Shown here: positions 7,152-14,825 of the stretch, piece after piece
How positions within the stretch are numbered: the first letter of the stretch is position 1
Layout: every line of letters starts with the position of its first letter
Assembly: GCF_017635265.1 (NCBI RefSeq)
Contig: NZ_JAGBLU010000021.1
Location: forward strand, 1 to 34,082
Source of the DNA: Butyrivibrio sp.
Lineage (GTDB): Bacteria > Bacillota > Clostridia > Lachnospirales > Lachnospiraceae
Reading direction: 5' to 3'
Length of the DNA: 34,082 bases
Notes under the pieces: model-generated
Told to the model about the DNA's origin: nothing
What the model saw: the letters and a program-made list of their open reading frames with translations, nothing else
The model's database searches: none
Program-made: the position numbers and the translations under genes

Positions 7152-7886
7152 ATGAACAAAACCAGACGATATACAGATATAGATAGGGAAATTGTCAAAA
7201 AAATTATTTTAGTGGTACTTGTTTTTCTGGCAGTAACAGGATGCGCTAAAACAGATAAAGAAATAAATCCTTCGGACGGCGATGGGACACTGATTGATTT
7301 TGAAAGCCTAAGGGAAGAAAACGAGGACATTTTTGCCTGGATTTATGCTCCGGGCACAGGAATCAACGGACCGCTTTTACAAAATTCTGACGGTGATGAT
7401 GAGTTCTATAAGTCACATAACGTTGCAAAAGAGCCGGATCCAAACGGGTGCTATTACATAGAATCCGCGAACATGAAAGATATGTGTGATTTTAATGAGG
7501 TGGTTCACGGAGTTCCGACTGCAGAGCTTGGCAGATTCCTTGACAGAAGCTATTTTGAAAGTCATCAGTATATTCAGGTCTACATGGATGGCAATTCTCT
7601 TATTTACTACATAATGGCAGCATATACAAGAGACAATTCAAGGCTGCTTGAACAGTACGATTTTTCGTATGCGTCAGGATGTCAGCAGTTTATTGATGAG
7701 ATATATTCCGGAAGGTCTATGAATAAGAATATCAGATCCGGATGGGAAACAGGACTTGAACCCGGACATTTTCTTTTGACACTTACATCTGATGACAGTG
7801 ATAAGCAGACTGTGGTAATAGGTTGTCTTGTGGGAGATGCTGCAGGGAAAATTGACAGGGTGATTGACTGGGAAGATCAGGAGTAA
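7152..7886 (+). CDS. sortase B-like lipoprotein lacking all three catalytic residues
   Basis: An N-terminal lipobox (VTGC, C31) predicts an outer-face lipoprotein, unusual for a sortase, which normally has a plain membrane anchor. The body follows the class B sortase pattern: IFAWIYAPGTGINGPLLQ, then DDEFYKSHN, NEVVHG, YIQVYMDG, YYIMAAY and LLTLTSD. The catalytic YGH is replaced by HGV (His to V121), the TLxTC Cys by Asp (TLTSD, D214) and the active-site Arg position by Gln (Q219). The loop after the His is shortened. It therefore cannot be a working transpeptidase and may have become a binding or scaffold protein. It starts 4 bp after the LCP stop with a weak ribosome site, so translation is probably coupled. 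The fold assignment comes from reading the motifs; the loss of catalytic residues is visible directly. Confidence 0.8.
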   Translation: MNKTRRYTDIDREIVKKIILVVLVFLAVTGCAKTDKEINPSDGDGTLIDFESLREENEDIFAWIYAPGTGINGPLLQNSDGDDEFYKSHNVAKEPDPNGCYYIESANMKDMCDFNEVVHGVPTAELGRFLDRSYFESHQYIQVYMDGNSLIYYIMAAYTRDNSRLLEQYDFSYASGCQQFIDEIYSGRSMNKNIRSGWETGLEPGHFLLTLTSDDSDKQTVVIGCLVGDAAGKIDRVIDWEDQE

Positions 7887-7976
7887 GGAGCTTTGGCAAA
7901 AAAATTTGTTTCGCTGAAGTTTTTTTAAATAGAAAGTTATATTGTGCTTAGTAAAAGTATATGGAGGCAAAAGATT

Positions 7977-8918
7977 ATGAAGAAAATTCTTGCTCTCACG
8001 GTTGCAGGCATTTTGCTTGTAAGTTCATCTTTAAGCGTATTTGCGGCAGATGAAACTACGACAACAGGTTCAAAGAGTATTACTACAGAGGATCTGATGA
8101 ATAAGATTGAAGATCTGCAGACAAAGCTTGAAAGTGCTATTCAGGAAAGTGAAACAAACACTTCTGAGCAGGTTACAACTCTTAGAGAGAGCGTGGCTAC
8201 TTTGAGAGAGAATGTTGTTACTTTGCAGGAAAAAGTGCAAACGCTTAAAGAAGAGATAGCAGTTTTACAGACAAACGAGGAAGCGAATGCAGAACAGATT
8301 GCTGAACTTACAACAAAAATGGAAGAGTACGAAGTAATTCTTGAAGGATACGAGGAACAGCTTCAGAGTAGTACTGCTCAGCTGGCTCTTTTGACAACTC
8401 AGGTGCAGAATCTGGCAAATGCAATTTCTGCAAGCGGAAGTAAGGGCTCTAAGTCGTCAGGGTCTTCCGGTGGTTCAGGCGGTTCAGGTGGAGGAAGTTC
8501 TTCATCTGCAAATGATTTTTATAAGAGAAATAATATAGTTGGCTATGGCTCAACTATCGTAGGACAGGGCGGTCATGTAGAGATTAACGGTGGTAAGAGC
8601 AGTGTGACATTTGTACTTACTCCGGCTACCGGTGGGCAGCTTACTTCAGCAACCTCTCTTGCAGCAAGTGTTGGAGGAACGCTCCTTAATGTGGTGACAA
8701 CAAGTTCTCCCGGAGCTTCATTTAAAACAGCAAAGGTTAATTTCTACGTTAGTGGAGTATCTGTAGGAGATAATATCGCTGTATATCAGCTTCAGGGAAG
8801 TAAGTGGGTACAGCTTCAGGTGTCGGAAATTCGTAAAGAGCATGTAATTGTAAATATGTCACAGCATGGAACAGTAGCATTTATAAGAGTTCCTGTTATG
8901 GCATCCGCAACAAATTGA
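7977..8918 (+). CDS. exported coiled-coil protein with Gly/Ser hinge and C-terminal beta domain
   Basis: I do not recognise this family. A classical signal peptide (LALTVAGILLVSSSLSVFA, cut before ADE) precedes about 110 residues of helical heptads such as LRESVATLRENVVTLQEKV. A Ser/Gly hinge follows near residues 155-180, then a beta-rich domain of about 130 residues starting at DFYKRNNIVGYG and ending in HGTVAFIRVP. I chose ATG 7977 because GGAGG lies 10 bp upstream; a GTG at 7944 has no ribosome site. There is no membrane segment or lipobox, so it is secreted or held by the wall or polymer. Its place just before the priming transferase suggests a structural role in the polysaccharide layer, possibly as an oligomeric stalk. 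Confidence 0.8.
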   Translation: MKKILALTVAGILLVSSSLSVFAADETTTTGSKSITTEDLMNKIEDLQTKLESAIQESETNTSEQVTTLRESVATLRENVVTLQEKVQTLKEEIAVLQTNEEANAEQIAELTTKMEEYEVILEGYEEQLQSSTAQLALLTTQVQNLANAISASGSKGSKSSGSSGGSGGSGGGSSSSANDFYKRNNIVGYGSTIVGQGGHVEINGGKSSVTFVLTPATGGQLTSATSLAASVGGTLLNVVTTSSPGASFKTAKVNFYVSGVSVGDNIAVYQLQGSKWVQLQVSEIRKEHVIVNMSQHGTVAFIRVPVMASATN

Positions 8919-8989
8919 TTTGATTCTGCTAAAGTTCTATAGCGTAAGAAGTGTCTGCTGTCATTTTTGACCTATGAGGGGGCTAATTT

Positions 8990-9691
8990 ATGGCAAAAGC
9001 TGCTACAGTACCGGTAAGAGTCGAAAAAGTTTTGGCCGGTCGAAAGATAATTGAGCTTAATTATCAGGAAATATATGATCATAAGCCCAATGTGTACAAA
9101 TGGATAAAAAGGGCGTTTGATATAGTCGCATCAAGTATTGCAATCATTATGCTTTCGCCGATATTTATAGTGACAGCATTAGCAATCTTTTTAGAAGATG
9201 GCGGTCCTGTTTTCTTTACACAACAAAGAGCAGGCAAAGATATGAAGAGCTTCAAGATTTACAAGTTTAGAAGCATGTATAAAAATGCTGAAGCTCAATT
9301 TGAGAGAATGCAGGCTCAGAATGAACAGACAGGTCATGCATTTAAGATCAAGAATGATCCAAGGATTACCCATGTTGGTAAATTCATAAGGCGCTACTCC
9401 ATAGATGAACTTCCACAGCTCTTTAACATCATTAAAGGAGATATGAGCATTGTAGGACCAAGGCCTATACTTACAACTCAGATGGAAGAATGTAACGCTT
9501 ATGAGAAGCAGAGAACAATTGTTAAGCCCGGACTTACCTGCTACTGGCAGGTATGTGGGAGAGCCAAGATAAAATGGGATAAGTGGGTAGAGCTTGATCT
9601 TCAGTATATTCAGGACATGAGCATTGCAAAAGACATAGAGCTGATATTTAGAACCTTCCCTGCAATTTTCGGACAGGATGGAGCATATTGA
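8990..9691 (+). CDS. undecaprenyl-phosphate sugar-1-phosphate transferase (priming enzyme)
   Basis: This polyisoprenyl-phosphate hexose-1-phosphate transferase starts the repeat unit by moving sugar-1-phosphate from a nucleotide sugar to undecaprenyl phosphate. It is a short form of the family: one hydrophobic hairpin (about residues 44-68) and then the catalytic domain with GPVFFTQQRAGKD, FKIYKFRSM, IRRYSIDELPQLFNI, MSIVGPRP and PGLTCYWQV. The catalytic Asp-Glu pair lies in the DELPQL motif. The long N-terminal multi-helix region of WcaJ-type enzymes is absent. The ribosome site GAGGGGG is strong. It is the last gene of the operon and is followed by the terminator at 9720-9757. Sugar specificity cannot be read from the sequence. 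Confidence 0.93.
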   Translation: MAKAATVPVRVEKVLAGRKIIELNYQEIYDHKPNVYKWIKRAFDIVASSIAIIMLSPIFIVTALAIFLEDGGPVFFTQQRAGKDMKSFKIYKFRSMYKNAEAQFERMQAQNEQTGHAFKIKNDPRITHVGKFIRRYSIDELPQLFNIIKGDMSIVGPRPILTTQMEECNAYEKQRTIVKPGLTCYWQVCGRAKIKWDKWVELDLQYIQDMSIAKDIELIFRTFPAIFGQDGAY

Positions 9692-9719
9692 TAATCCTTA
9701 ATTTAATAACTGACAATAA

Positions 9720-9757
9720 AAAAAGCCTTGCAGCTTGATTTAGCTGTAAGGCTTTTT
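9720..9757 (+). terminator. intrinsic terminator of the envelope operon
   Basis: A 16-bp stem (9720-9735 with 9742-9757), one G-T pair and a 6-nt loop lie 28 bp after the last gene. The 3' arm ends in TTTTT. Confidence 0.92.
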
Positions 9758-9764
9758 AGCGTAA

Positions 9765-9899
9765 TTTAATAAAGAAGGGCAAAAACTAAAAGTAACAATT
9801 CCTGCCGGATATCCTGTTACAACTCTTCTTGATGGAAATGGTTATTGTGGATATATGCACCTTGTAGATATTTTTGGTGCAGTTGTTTTAGCAGAATAG
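9765..9899 (+). pseudogene. probable 3' remnant of a lost gene
   Basis: A 44-codon open stretch follows an in-frame stop at 9762-9764. It has no start codon near its 5' end and ends in TAG at 9897. The translation contains VTIPAGYPVTTLLDGNGYCG and then MHLVDIFGAVVLAE, which reads like real protein with normal codon use. I do not recognise the family. It lies directly after the operon terminator and is most simply the tail of a gene deleted in this lineage. Confidence 0.4.
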
Positions 9900-10006
9900 T
9901 CAAAGTAAAAAATAGCGGAAGGTACTTTTAGATATAGTGTAATAAAGTTCAAAGACCGAAGTCAGTACTAGTGACTGAATTATTGTTATAGTATGTTTAT
10001 CGGTGA

Positions 10007-10067
10007 AGATTAAGGGAGAGTTTTTTAGCGTAAGCAAAATGCTTGGCTAGAATACTCTCCCTAATCT
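10007..10067. other. 61-nt imperfect palindrome with internal stems
   Basis: The outer arms (10007-10021 and 10054-10067) pair over 14 bp with one bulged A. Inside them TAGC pairs with GCTA, and AGCAAAATGCT forms a closing stem. No T-run follows on either strand, so it is not a standard terminator. It lies 69 bp past the stop codon of the minus-strand zinc-ribbon gene. It may be an RNA structure, a small palindromic repeat or a mobile-element end. Confidence 0.5.
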
Positions 10068-10135
10068 ACAACTACTGTCATACCAGTTAACCATCATATT
10101 GTCTATTGAGTCCGTTCATAGGTATATTTTTCAAT

Positions 10136-10987
10136 TTACCAGTCAGAATCCCAGTCTGTTCCGCCTGAATCCCAGCTGTCATCTGAACTCCAGTCGTAAT
10201 CTGAGTCATAATCGGAGTTACTTGACGAATGATATTCCTCATAATAGGAAGAATTTTCCCAATTATCAAAAGTATATGAATCGTTCCAACCCTCTGAGAG
10301 ATAGTATTCGTCATAATTAGATTCAAGTTCTTTTGAAACTTCTCTTGCATAATCCGGACCTGCAACCTGTTCAAGCGGCTCCCAATCGTATACATCCCAA
10401 TAATACCAGTCACCCTGGTAGTTGTACAGGACATCCGAATTGTATTGATAGTAGCCGTTATGTCTGTTCTTGAACGGACTTACGATAAATGAGTTTATCA
10501 GAATCAGGATTAAGGCAAGAAACCATATTTTGGGTGCAATGTGTACAAGTTTGTCAACAAACCCCATTTCTTTAAATGATCTGATTGAACCGGAAACTGA
10601 TCTTTTGTTTCTTTTATCACTGTTTAGTTTTTTTTGATGGACTATTTCATCTTTTAATCTTTGATAAAGCTCATTTACAGCGTATTCTTCGTCTTTGCCC
10701 TGATATCTTACAGCCCGGCTCCCGTCAGCCTTATTTTTATAGACGATAAAATCACCGTTTTCATCCTTATATATTCCAAAGGCCCTTGGTCCCTCATGGT
10801 TTTCTCCGATAAAGAACCGGGTAATCTCATAGGAAGGAAGGTTTCTGTTTTTGTACCACTCCTTTAGTTCTTCAATTGATTTAGGCTTTCCGGAATTTTG
10901 ATGGGATGGATTTGGTGCTCCACAGGATGGACACTTTTCTAAAGTATCCTCATATGTGTTTCCGCAATAATCACATTTAATTTTCAT
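10136..10987 (-). CDS. zinc-ribbon, single-pass membrane protein with Asp/Ser/Trp-rich tail
   Basis: The family and function are unknown to me. The N-terminus is a treble-clef-like zinc ribbon (C5-x2-C8 and C19-x2-C22). A charged region with EELKEWYKNRNLPSYEI, FGIYKDENGDFIVYKNKADG and repeated basic residues follows. One hydrophobic segment (about residues 150-168) predicts a cytoplasmic ribbon and an extracellular C-terminal part. That part is rich in Tyr, Trp, Asp and Ser and ends in SDYDWSSDDSWDSGGTDWD, a very acidic tail. I chose the ATG at 10987 because AGGGGG lies just upstream; an in-frame ATG at 11047 adds 20 unlikely residues. The gene stands alone. Confidence 0.75.
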   Translation of the reverse strand: MKIKCDYCGNTYEDTLEKCPSCGAPNPSHQNSGKPKSIEELKEWYKNRNLPSYEITRFFIGENHEGPRAFGIYKDENGDFIVYKNKADGSRAVRYQGKDEEYAVNELYQRLKDEIVHQKKLNSDKRNKRSVSGSIRSFKEMGFVDKLVHIAPKIWFLALILILINSFIVSPFKNRHNGYYQYNSDVLYNYQGDWYYWDVYDWEPLEQVAGPDYAREVSKELESNYDEYYLSEGWNDSYTFDNWENSSYYEEYHSSSNSDYDSDYDWSSDDSWDSGGTDWDSDW

Positions 10988-11134
10988 TGATTTCCCCCTG
11001 ATAAAACATAAGAAAAGTGTAGTAGACTTTTTGGGCACTGTCAACAATGCAACTTAGTGTCATTCCGATAAACATGCGATTTTATGGATTTTTAATGGAC
11101 AAATTGAGGTTAAAAATATATTATTAAATGGTAT

Positions 11135-11148
11135 GGAAAACGATTTCC
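11135..11148. promoter_or_regulatory. operator-like site upstream of the LacI-type gene
   Basis: GGAAAACGATTTCC is an imperfect palindrome that differs by one core base from the perfect GAAAACGTTTTC sites before the phosphorylase gene. Its place 134 bp before the regulator start suggests autoregulation. The rest of 11048-11281 holds no gene, and I could not fix a promoter. Confidence 0.55.
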
Positions 11149-11281
11149 TAATTTTCGGATAAATAATCGTTACGGACAGATAATTGAACTTGTCTGGCAA
11201 TGAATAATTCTATTGGAAATAACCTGATTTTCAGAAAATTAGAGACATACCAAATAACATATAATAAATAACGAGGAAAAA

Positions 11282-12271
11282 ATGGTATCCATAAAAGATG
11301 TAGCCAAGGAGGCAGGGGTAGCGATTTCTACCGTTTCGAAGGTTTTAAATAACTATCCCAACGTAAGCGATAAGACAAAAAACAAAGTTAATGAAGTAGT
11401 TGAAAGGCTGGGGTTTGTTCCGAACGCCGTTGCCGTTTCGCTTTCATCCAAAAAGACGGGAAGAGTAGCGCTTCTTATAAAACTTAATTTAAACACTCAG
11501 GCCAGTGATGAAATCAATATGCAGTACATTTCAGGGGCAGTACATAAGGCAAAAGAACTGCAGCTGGATGTTATCACTGTTTTTGCCTCAATGATAGAGG
11601 ATATGACGGTTGACGAGGTTACAGGTTATTTTGAATCACAGGGAATCAGGGGAATCATAGTCTATGGTATGACAACTAAGGACAAAGTTATCCACAAACT
11701 TATAAACAGTGGGCGCTTTAAGATGGTTGTAGTGGATGCACCAATGGTAAATGATTCCACATCTTCTGTAAGTGTTGACCATGCTAAAGCTCAGTATGAC
11801 GTTGCCAAAAAGACTATTGCAGAGAACAAATGCAAGAAGGTTCTTTATCTTGCAGGAGAAGATACCGGATATGTCACAAAGGACAGACTCCTTGGCATAA
11901 AGAAACTTTGCGAGGAGAAAAATCTCAAGCTTACAGTAAGGAACGGACAGTTTTCCGAGCTTAGGGCAAGGGAGCTTACAATGCGTTTTGCCAAAAACGC
12001 AGACTGTGTAGTATGTGCATCGGATATGATGGCTATAGGAGCAATGAAAGCGCTTATTGATATGGATATTTTCAGACCTGTTTGTGGATTTGACGGGATT
12101 ATTCTCATGGGATATGTGGGAAAGCAGATGAATACAGTAAAACAGGACTTTACAAAGATATCTGAAAAGGCTATATGTGAGCTCAATAGATTGATGTCAG
12201 GCGAGACCGGACGAAAAGTTACAATAAAGCATGAACTTGTACGTATAAAGTACGAAGATATTATTGTATGA
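11282..12271 (+). CDS. LacI/GalR-family transcriptional regulator
   Basis: The N-terminal helix-turn-helix and hinge are canonical (IKDVAKEAGVAISTVSKVLNN, then FVPNAVAVSLSSKKTG) and the remaining 270 residues match the periplasmic-binding-like effector domain. At 329 residues it is of normal length. It starts at ATG 11282 with CGAGGA upstream. The next gene is alpha-glucan phosphorylase, whose promoter carries two perfect CG-centred palindromes of the kind LacI-family proteins bind. A related site precedes this gene. It is therefore probably the local regulator of glucan phosphorolysis, with a sugar or sugar phosphate as effector. The sites also resemble catabolite-responsive elements, so CcpA binding is possible. 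Confidence 0.92.
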   Translation: MVSIKDVAKEAGVAISTVSKVLNNYPNVSDKTKNKVNEVVERLGFVPNAVAVSLSSKKTGRVALLIKLNLNTQASDEINMQYISGAVHKAKELQLDVITVFASMIEDMTVDEVTGYFESQGIRGIIVYGMTTKDKVIHKLINSGRFKMVVVDAPMVNDSTSSVSVDHAKAQYDVAKKTIAENKCKKVLYLAGEDTGYVTKDRLLGIKKLCEEKNLKLTVRNGQFSELRARELTMRFAKNADCVVCASDMMAIGAMKALIDMDIFRPVCGFDGIILMGYVGKQMNTVKQDFTKISEKAICELNRLMSGETGRKVTIKHELVRIKYEDIIV

Positions 12272-12297
12272 CTTTTTGAACTAAAGTTCAGAAACCC

Positions 12298-12313
12298 GCA
12301 CCATTAGCGGTGC
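12298..12313 (+). terminator. weak terminator candidate after the LacI-type gene
   Basis: A 5-bp stem GCACC/GGTGC with a 6-nt loop is followed by TTTAAATATTTTATTT. It is short, so some readthrough into the phosphorylase gene is likely. Confidence 0.35.
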
Positions 12314-12348
12314 TTTAAATATTTTATTTAATTATCGGGAAAAAATGC

Positions 12349-12377
12349 TTGCAGAAAACGTTTTCCTATGATAATCT
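12349..12377 (+). promoter_or_regulatory. promoter of the glucan phosphorylase gene
   Basis: TTGCAG (12349-12354) and TAATCT (12372-12377) are separated by 17 bp. The first operator (12354-12365) fills the spacer and the second (12396-12407) lies just past the expected start point, so repressor binding would block both RNA polymerase binding and escape. Confidence 0.65.
12354..12365. promoter_or_regulatory. operator 1, GAAAACGTTTTC
   Basis: This perfect 12-bp palindrome with a central CG is the usual shape of a LacI/GalR-family operator. It overlaps the promoter spacer. Confidence 0.75.
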
Positions 12378-12395
12378 TATCACATAAATAAGAAA

Positions 12396-12407
12396 GAAAA
12401 CGTTTTC
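12396..12407. promoter_or_regulatory. operator 2, GAAAACGTTTTC
   Basis: This 12-bp palindrome is identical to operator 1 and centred exactly 42 bp (four helical turns) downstream, so both face the same side of the DNA and could be bound cooperatively. Confidence 0.75.
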
Positions 12408-12444
12408 CATAACCCCAGTTTTACTAACGAGAGGAGAAAGAATA

Positions 12445-14754
12445 ATGTCCAAGCACACAAACATGCAACGCGACGTACTTGTACTCAACCTTGAGGAGCA
12501 GCTTGAGGGAATTGCCGATGAGAAATTTGGCAAGACAATCAGGGAATGTACAGATCAGGAGACTTACTACATACTTTTAGAGATGTCTTCACGCCTTATG
12601 GATGTGGCTGAAGTTTACAACGGAGAAAAGAAAGTTTACTACATCTCTATGGAGTTCCTTATTGGTAAGCTTCTTTCAAACAATCTTATTAACCTTAGAG
12701 TTTATGACAGGGTTAAGGCTATTCTTGAAAAAAATGGCAAGGACCTTTCTAAAGTTGAAGAGTGCGAGCCGGAGCCATCACTTGGAAATGGCGGACTTGG
12801 AAGACTTGCTGCCTGCTTCCTTGATTCTATTGCAACATTAGGTCTTGCAGGTGAGGGAATTGGTCTTAACTATCACTTCGGACTTTTCAAACAGGTATTT
12901 AAGGATCATCTCCAGTGTGCTGAAAAGAATGACTGGATCGAGGAAAATTCCTGGCTTGAAAAGACAGATACTACTTTTGAAGTAGCTTTTGGTGATAAAA
13001 AAGTTGTTTCCCGCCTTTACAATATGAACGTTGTTGGCTACGACACAGGAGTAAACAAGCTTCGCCTCTTTGATATAGAATCAGTAGATGAGAGCCTTGT
13101 AAAAAAAGGAATTGATTTCGATAAGACTAAGATTGACAAGAACCTCACTCTTTTCCTTTATCCCGATGACTCTGATGAGGCAGGAAATCTTCTTAGAATT
13201 TATCAGGAGTATTTCCTTGTATCAAATGCTGCACAGCTTATCCTTCGTGAGCAGAAAGAGCGTCAGTATGACCTTCATGAGCTTCACAAACATGCAGTAA
13301 TTCAGATCAATGATACTCACCCAACAATGATCATTCCTGAACTTATCAGAATTCTTGTTGAGGAAAAGGCATTTAATATTGATGAAGCTATAAATGTAGT
13401 CAGCAAGACATGTGCATATACAAACCACACTATCCTTGCAGAGGCTCTTGAGACATGGCCGCTTAAGTATCTTGAGAAGGTAGTTCCACAGCTTGTTCCT
13501 TATATTAAAGAGCTTGATAAGAGAATCAGGGCTAAGTACAAGAACCCTAAGGTTCAGATCATCGACAAGGATAAAAAGGTTCACATGGCATTTATTGATA
13601 TCCACTATGGTTTCTCAATAAATGGTGTTGCTGCTATCCACACAGATATTCTTAAGGACAGCGAGCTCAACGACTTCTACAAGATCTATCCTGAGAAGTT
13701 CAACAACAAGACAAACGGTATCACATTCCGCAGATGGCTTCTTTCATGTAACCATCCACTGGCTGATTTCCTTTCAGAGACAATCGGAGATGGCTTTAAG
13801 AAGGATGCAAATAAACTTGAAAAGCTCTTAGAGCACATTGACAATCCGGAAGTTCTTGATAAACTTGAAGAGATTAAGATGGACAAAAAGAAAGAGCTTG
13901 CTTCTTATCTCAAGGAGCATGAGAATGTTGAAGTTGACCCTGATTCAATCTTTGATATTCAGGTAAAGAGACTCCATGAGTACAAGAGACAGCAGATGAA
14001 TGCTCTTTATATCATCCATAAATATCTCGAAATAAAGGGTGGCAAGAAGCCTGTAAGACCGCTTACATTTATATTTGGCGCTAAGGCTGCACCTGCATAT
14101 GTTATTGCAAAAGACATTATTCACCTTTTACTTGTGCTTCAGGAGATCATCAACAATGATCCTGATGTAAATAAGTATATGAAGGTTGTCATGGTAGAAA
14201 ACTACAACGTAAGCTACGCTGAAAAGCTTATTCCTGCATGCGATGTTTCAGAGCAGATCTCTCTTGCATCAAAAGAGGCTTCAGGAACAAGTAACATGAA
14301 GTTTATGCTTAACGGAGCAATTACTCTTGGAACTGATGACGGAGCCAATGTTGAGATCCATGAGCTTGTTGGTGACGACAACATCTATATCTTTGGTATC
14401 AGCGCTGACGAAGTTATTAAGCATTACAAGAAGGCTGATTACGTTTCAAAGGATTACTATAAGAAGAGCCCTGTTATAAAGGAAGCTGTAGATTTCATCG
14501 TAAGTAAAGAGTGCCTAAAGGTTGGACATAAAGAGAATCTTGAGAGACTTTACAACGAGCTTCTTAACAAGGACTGGTTCATGACACTTATTGATCTTGA
14601 GAGCTATATTGCCAAGAAAGACGAGATCTTCGCTGATTACGAGAATCGCGATAAGTGGAAAAAGATGATGCTTACCAATATAGCTAAGGCCGGATATTTC
14701 TCATCAGACAGAACAATCGCTGAATACAACAGAGACATCTGGCATCTCGACTGA
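12445..14754 (+). CDS. glgP: alpha-glucan (glycogen/maltodextrin) phosphorylase
   Basis: This GT35 enzyme uses phosphate to release glucose-1-phosphate from alpha-1,4-glucan ends, with pyridoxal phosphate as cofactor. Landmarks in order are [38 protein letters not shown], the phosphate/substrate region [25 protein letters not shown], and the cofactor motif [15 protein letters not shown], whose Lys is residue 619. Ser-Asn replaces the more common Gly-Asn there. At 769 residues it is at the short end of the bacterial range, and it appears intact. It starts at ATG 12445 with GAGGAGA upstream. It is controlled by the operators above, and feoB follows after 71 bp without a clear terminator. Confidence 0.96.
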   Translation: MSKHTNMQRDVLVLNLEEQLEGIADEKFGKTIRECTDQETYYILLEMSSRLMDVAEVYNGEKKVYYISMEFLIGKLLSNNLINLRVYDRVKAILEKNGKDLSKVEECEPEPSLGNGGLGRLAACFLDSIATLGLAGEGIGLNYHFGLFKQVFKDHLQCAEKNDWIEENSWLEKTDTTFEVAFGDKKVVSRLYNMNVVGYDTGVNKLRLFDIESVDESLVKKGIDFDKTKIDKNLTLFLYPDDSDEAGNLLRIYQEYFLVSNAAQLILREQKERQYDLHELHKHAVIQINDTHPTMIIPELIRILVEEKAFNIDEAINVVSKTCAYTNHTILAEALETWPLKYLEKVVPQLVPYIKELDKRIRAKYKNPKVQIIDKDKKVHMAFIDIHYGFSINGVAAIHTDILKDSELNDFYKIYPEKFNNKTNGITFRRWLLSCNHPLADFLSETIGDGFKKDANKLEKLLEHIDNPEVLDKLEEIKMDKKKELASYLKEHENVEVDPDSIFDIQVKRLHEYKRQQMNALYIIHKYLEIKGGKKPVRPLTFIFGAKAAPAYVIAKDIIHLLLVLQEIINNDPDVNKYMKVVMVENYNVSYAEKLIPACDVSEQISLASKEASGTSNMKFMLNGAITLGTDDGANVEIHELVGDDNIYIFGISADEVIKHYKKADYVSKDYYKKSPVIKEAVDFIVSKECLKVGHKENLERLYNELLNKDWFMTLIDLESYIAKKDEIFADYENRDKWKKMMLTNIAKAGYFSSDRTIAEYNRDIWHLD

Positions 14755-14825
14755 TATTACTAAAATAAAAGGCTTGCACTTAACATAAAACACCCACGTT
14801 TCCTTAATGAAAGAGAGAAATTGAA

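Noticed and set aside
7152-7886. Annotation as a functional class B sortase
   Set aside because: His, Cys and Arg of the active site are all replaced, and the protein is a predicted lipoprotein.
14755-14825. Fur-box search upstream of feoB
   Set aside because: No GATAATGATAATCATTATC-like palindrome is present; regulation of feoB here remains unknown.
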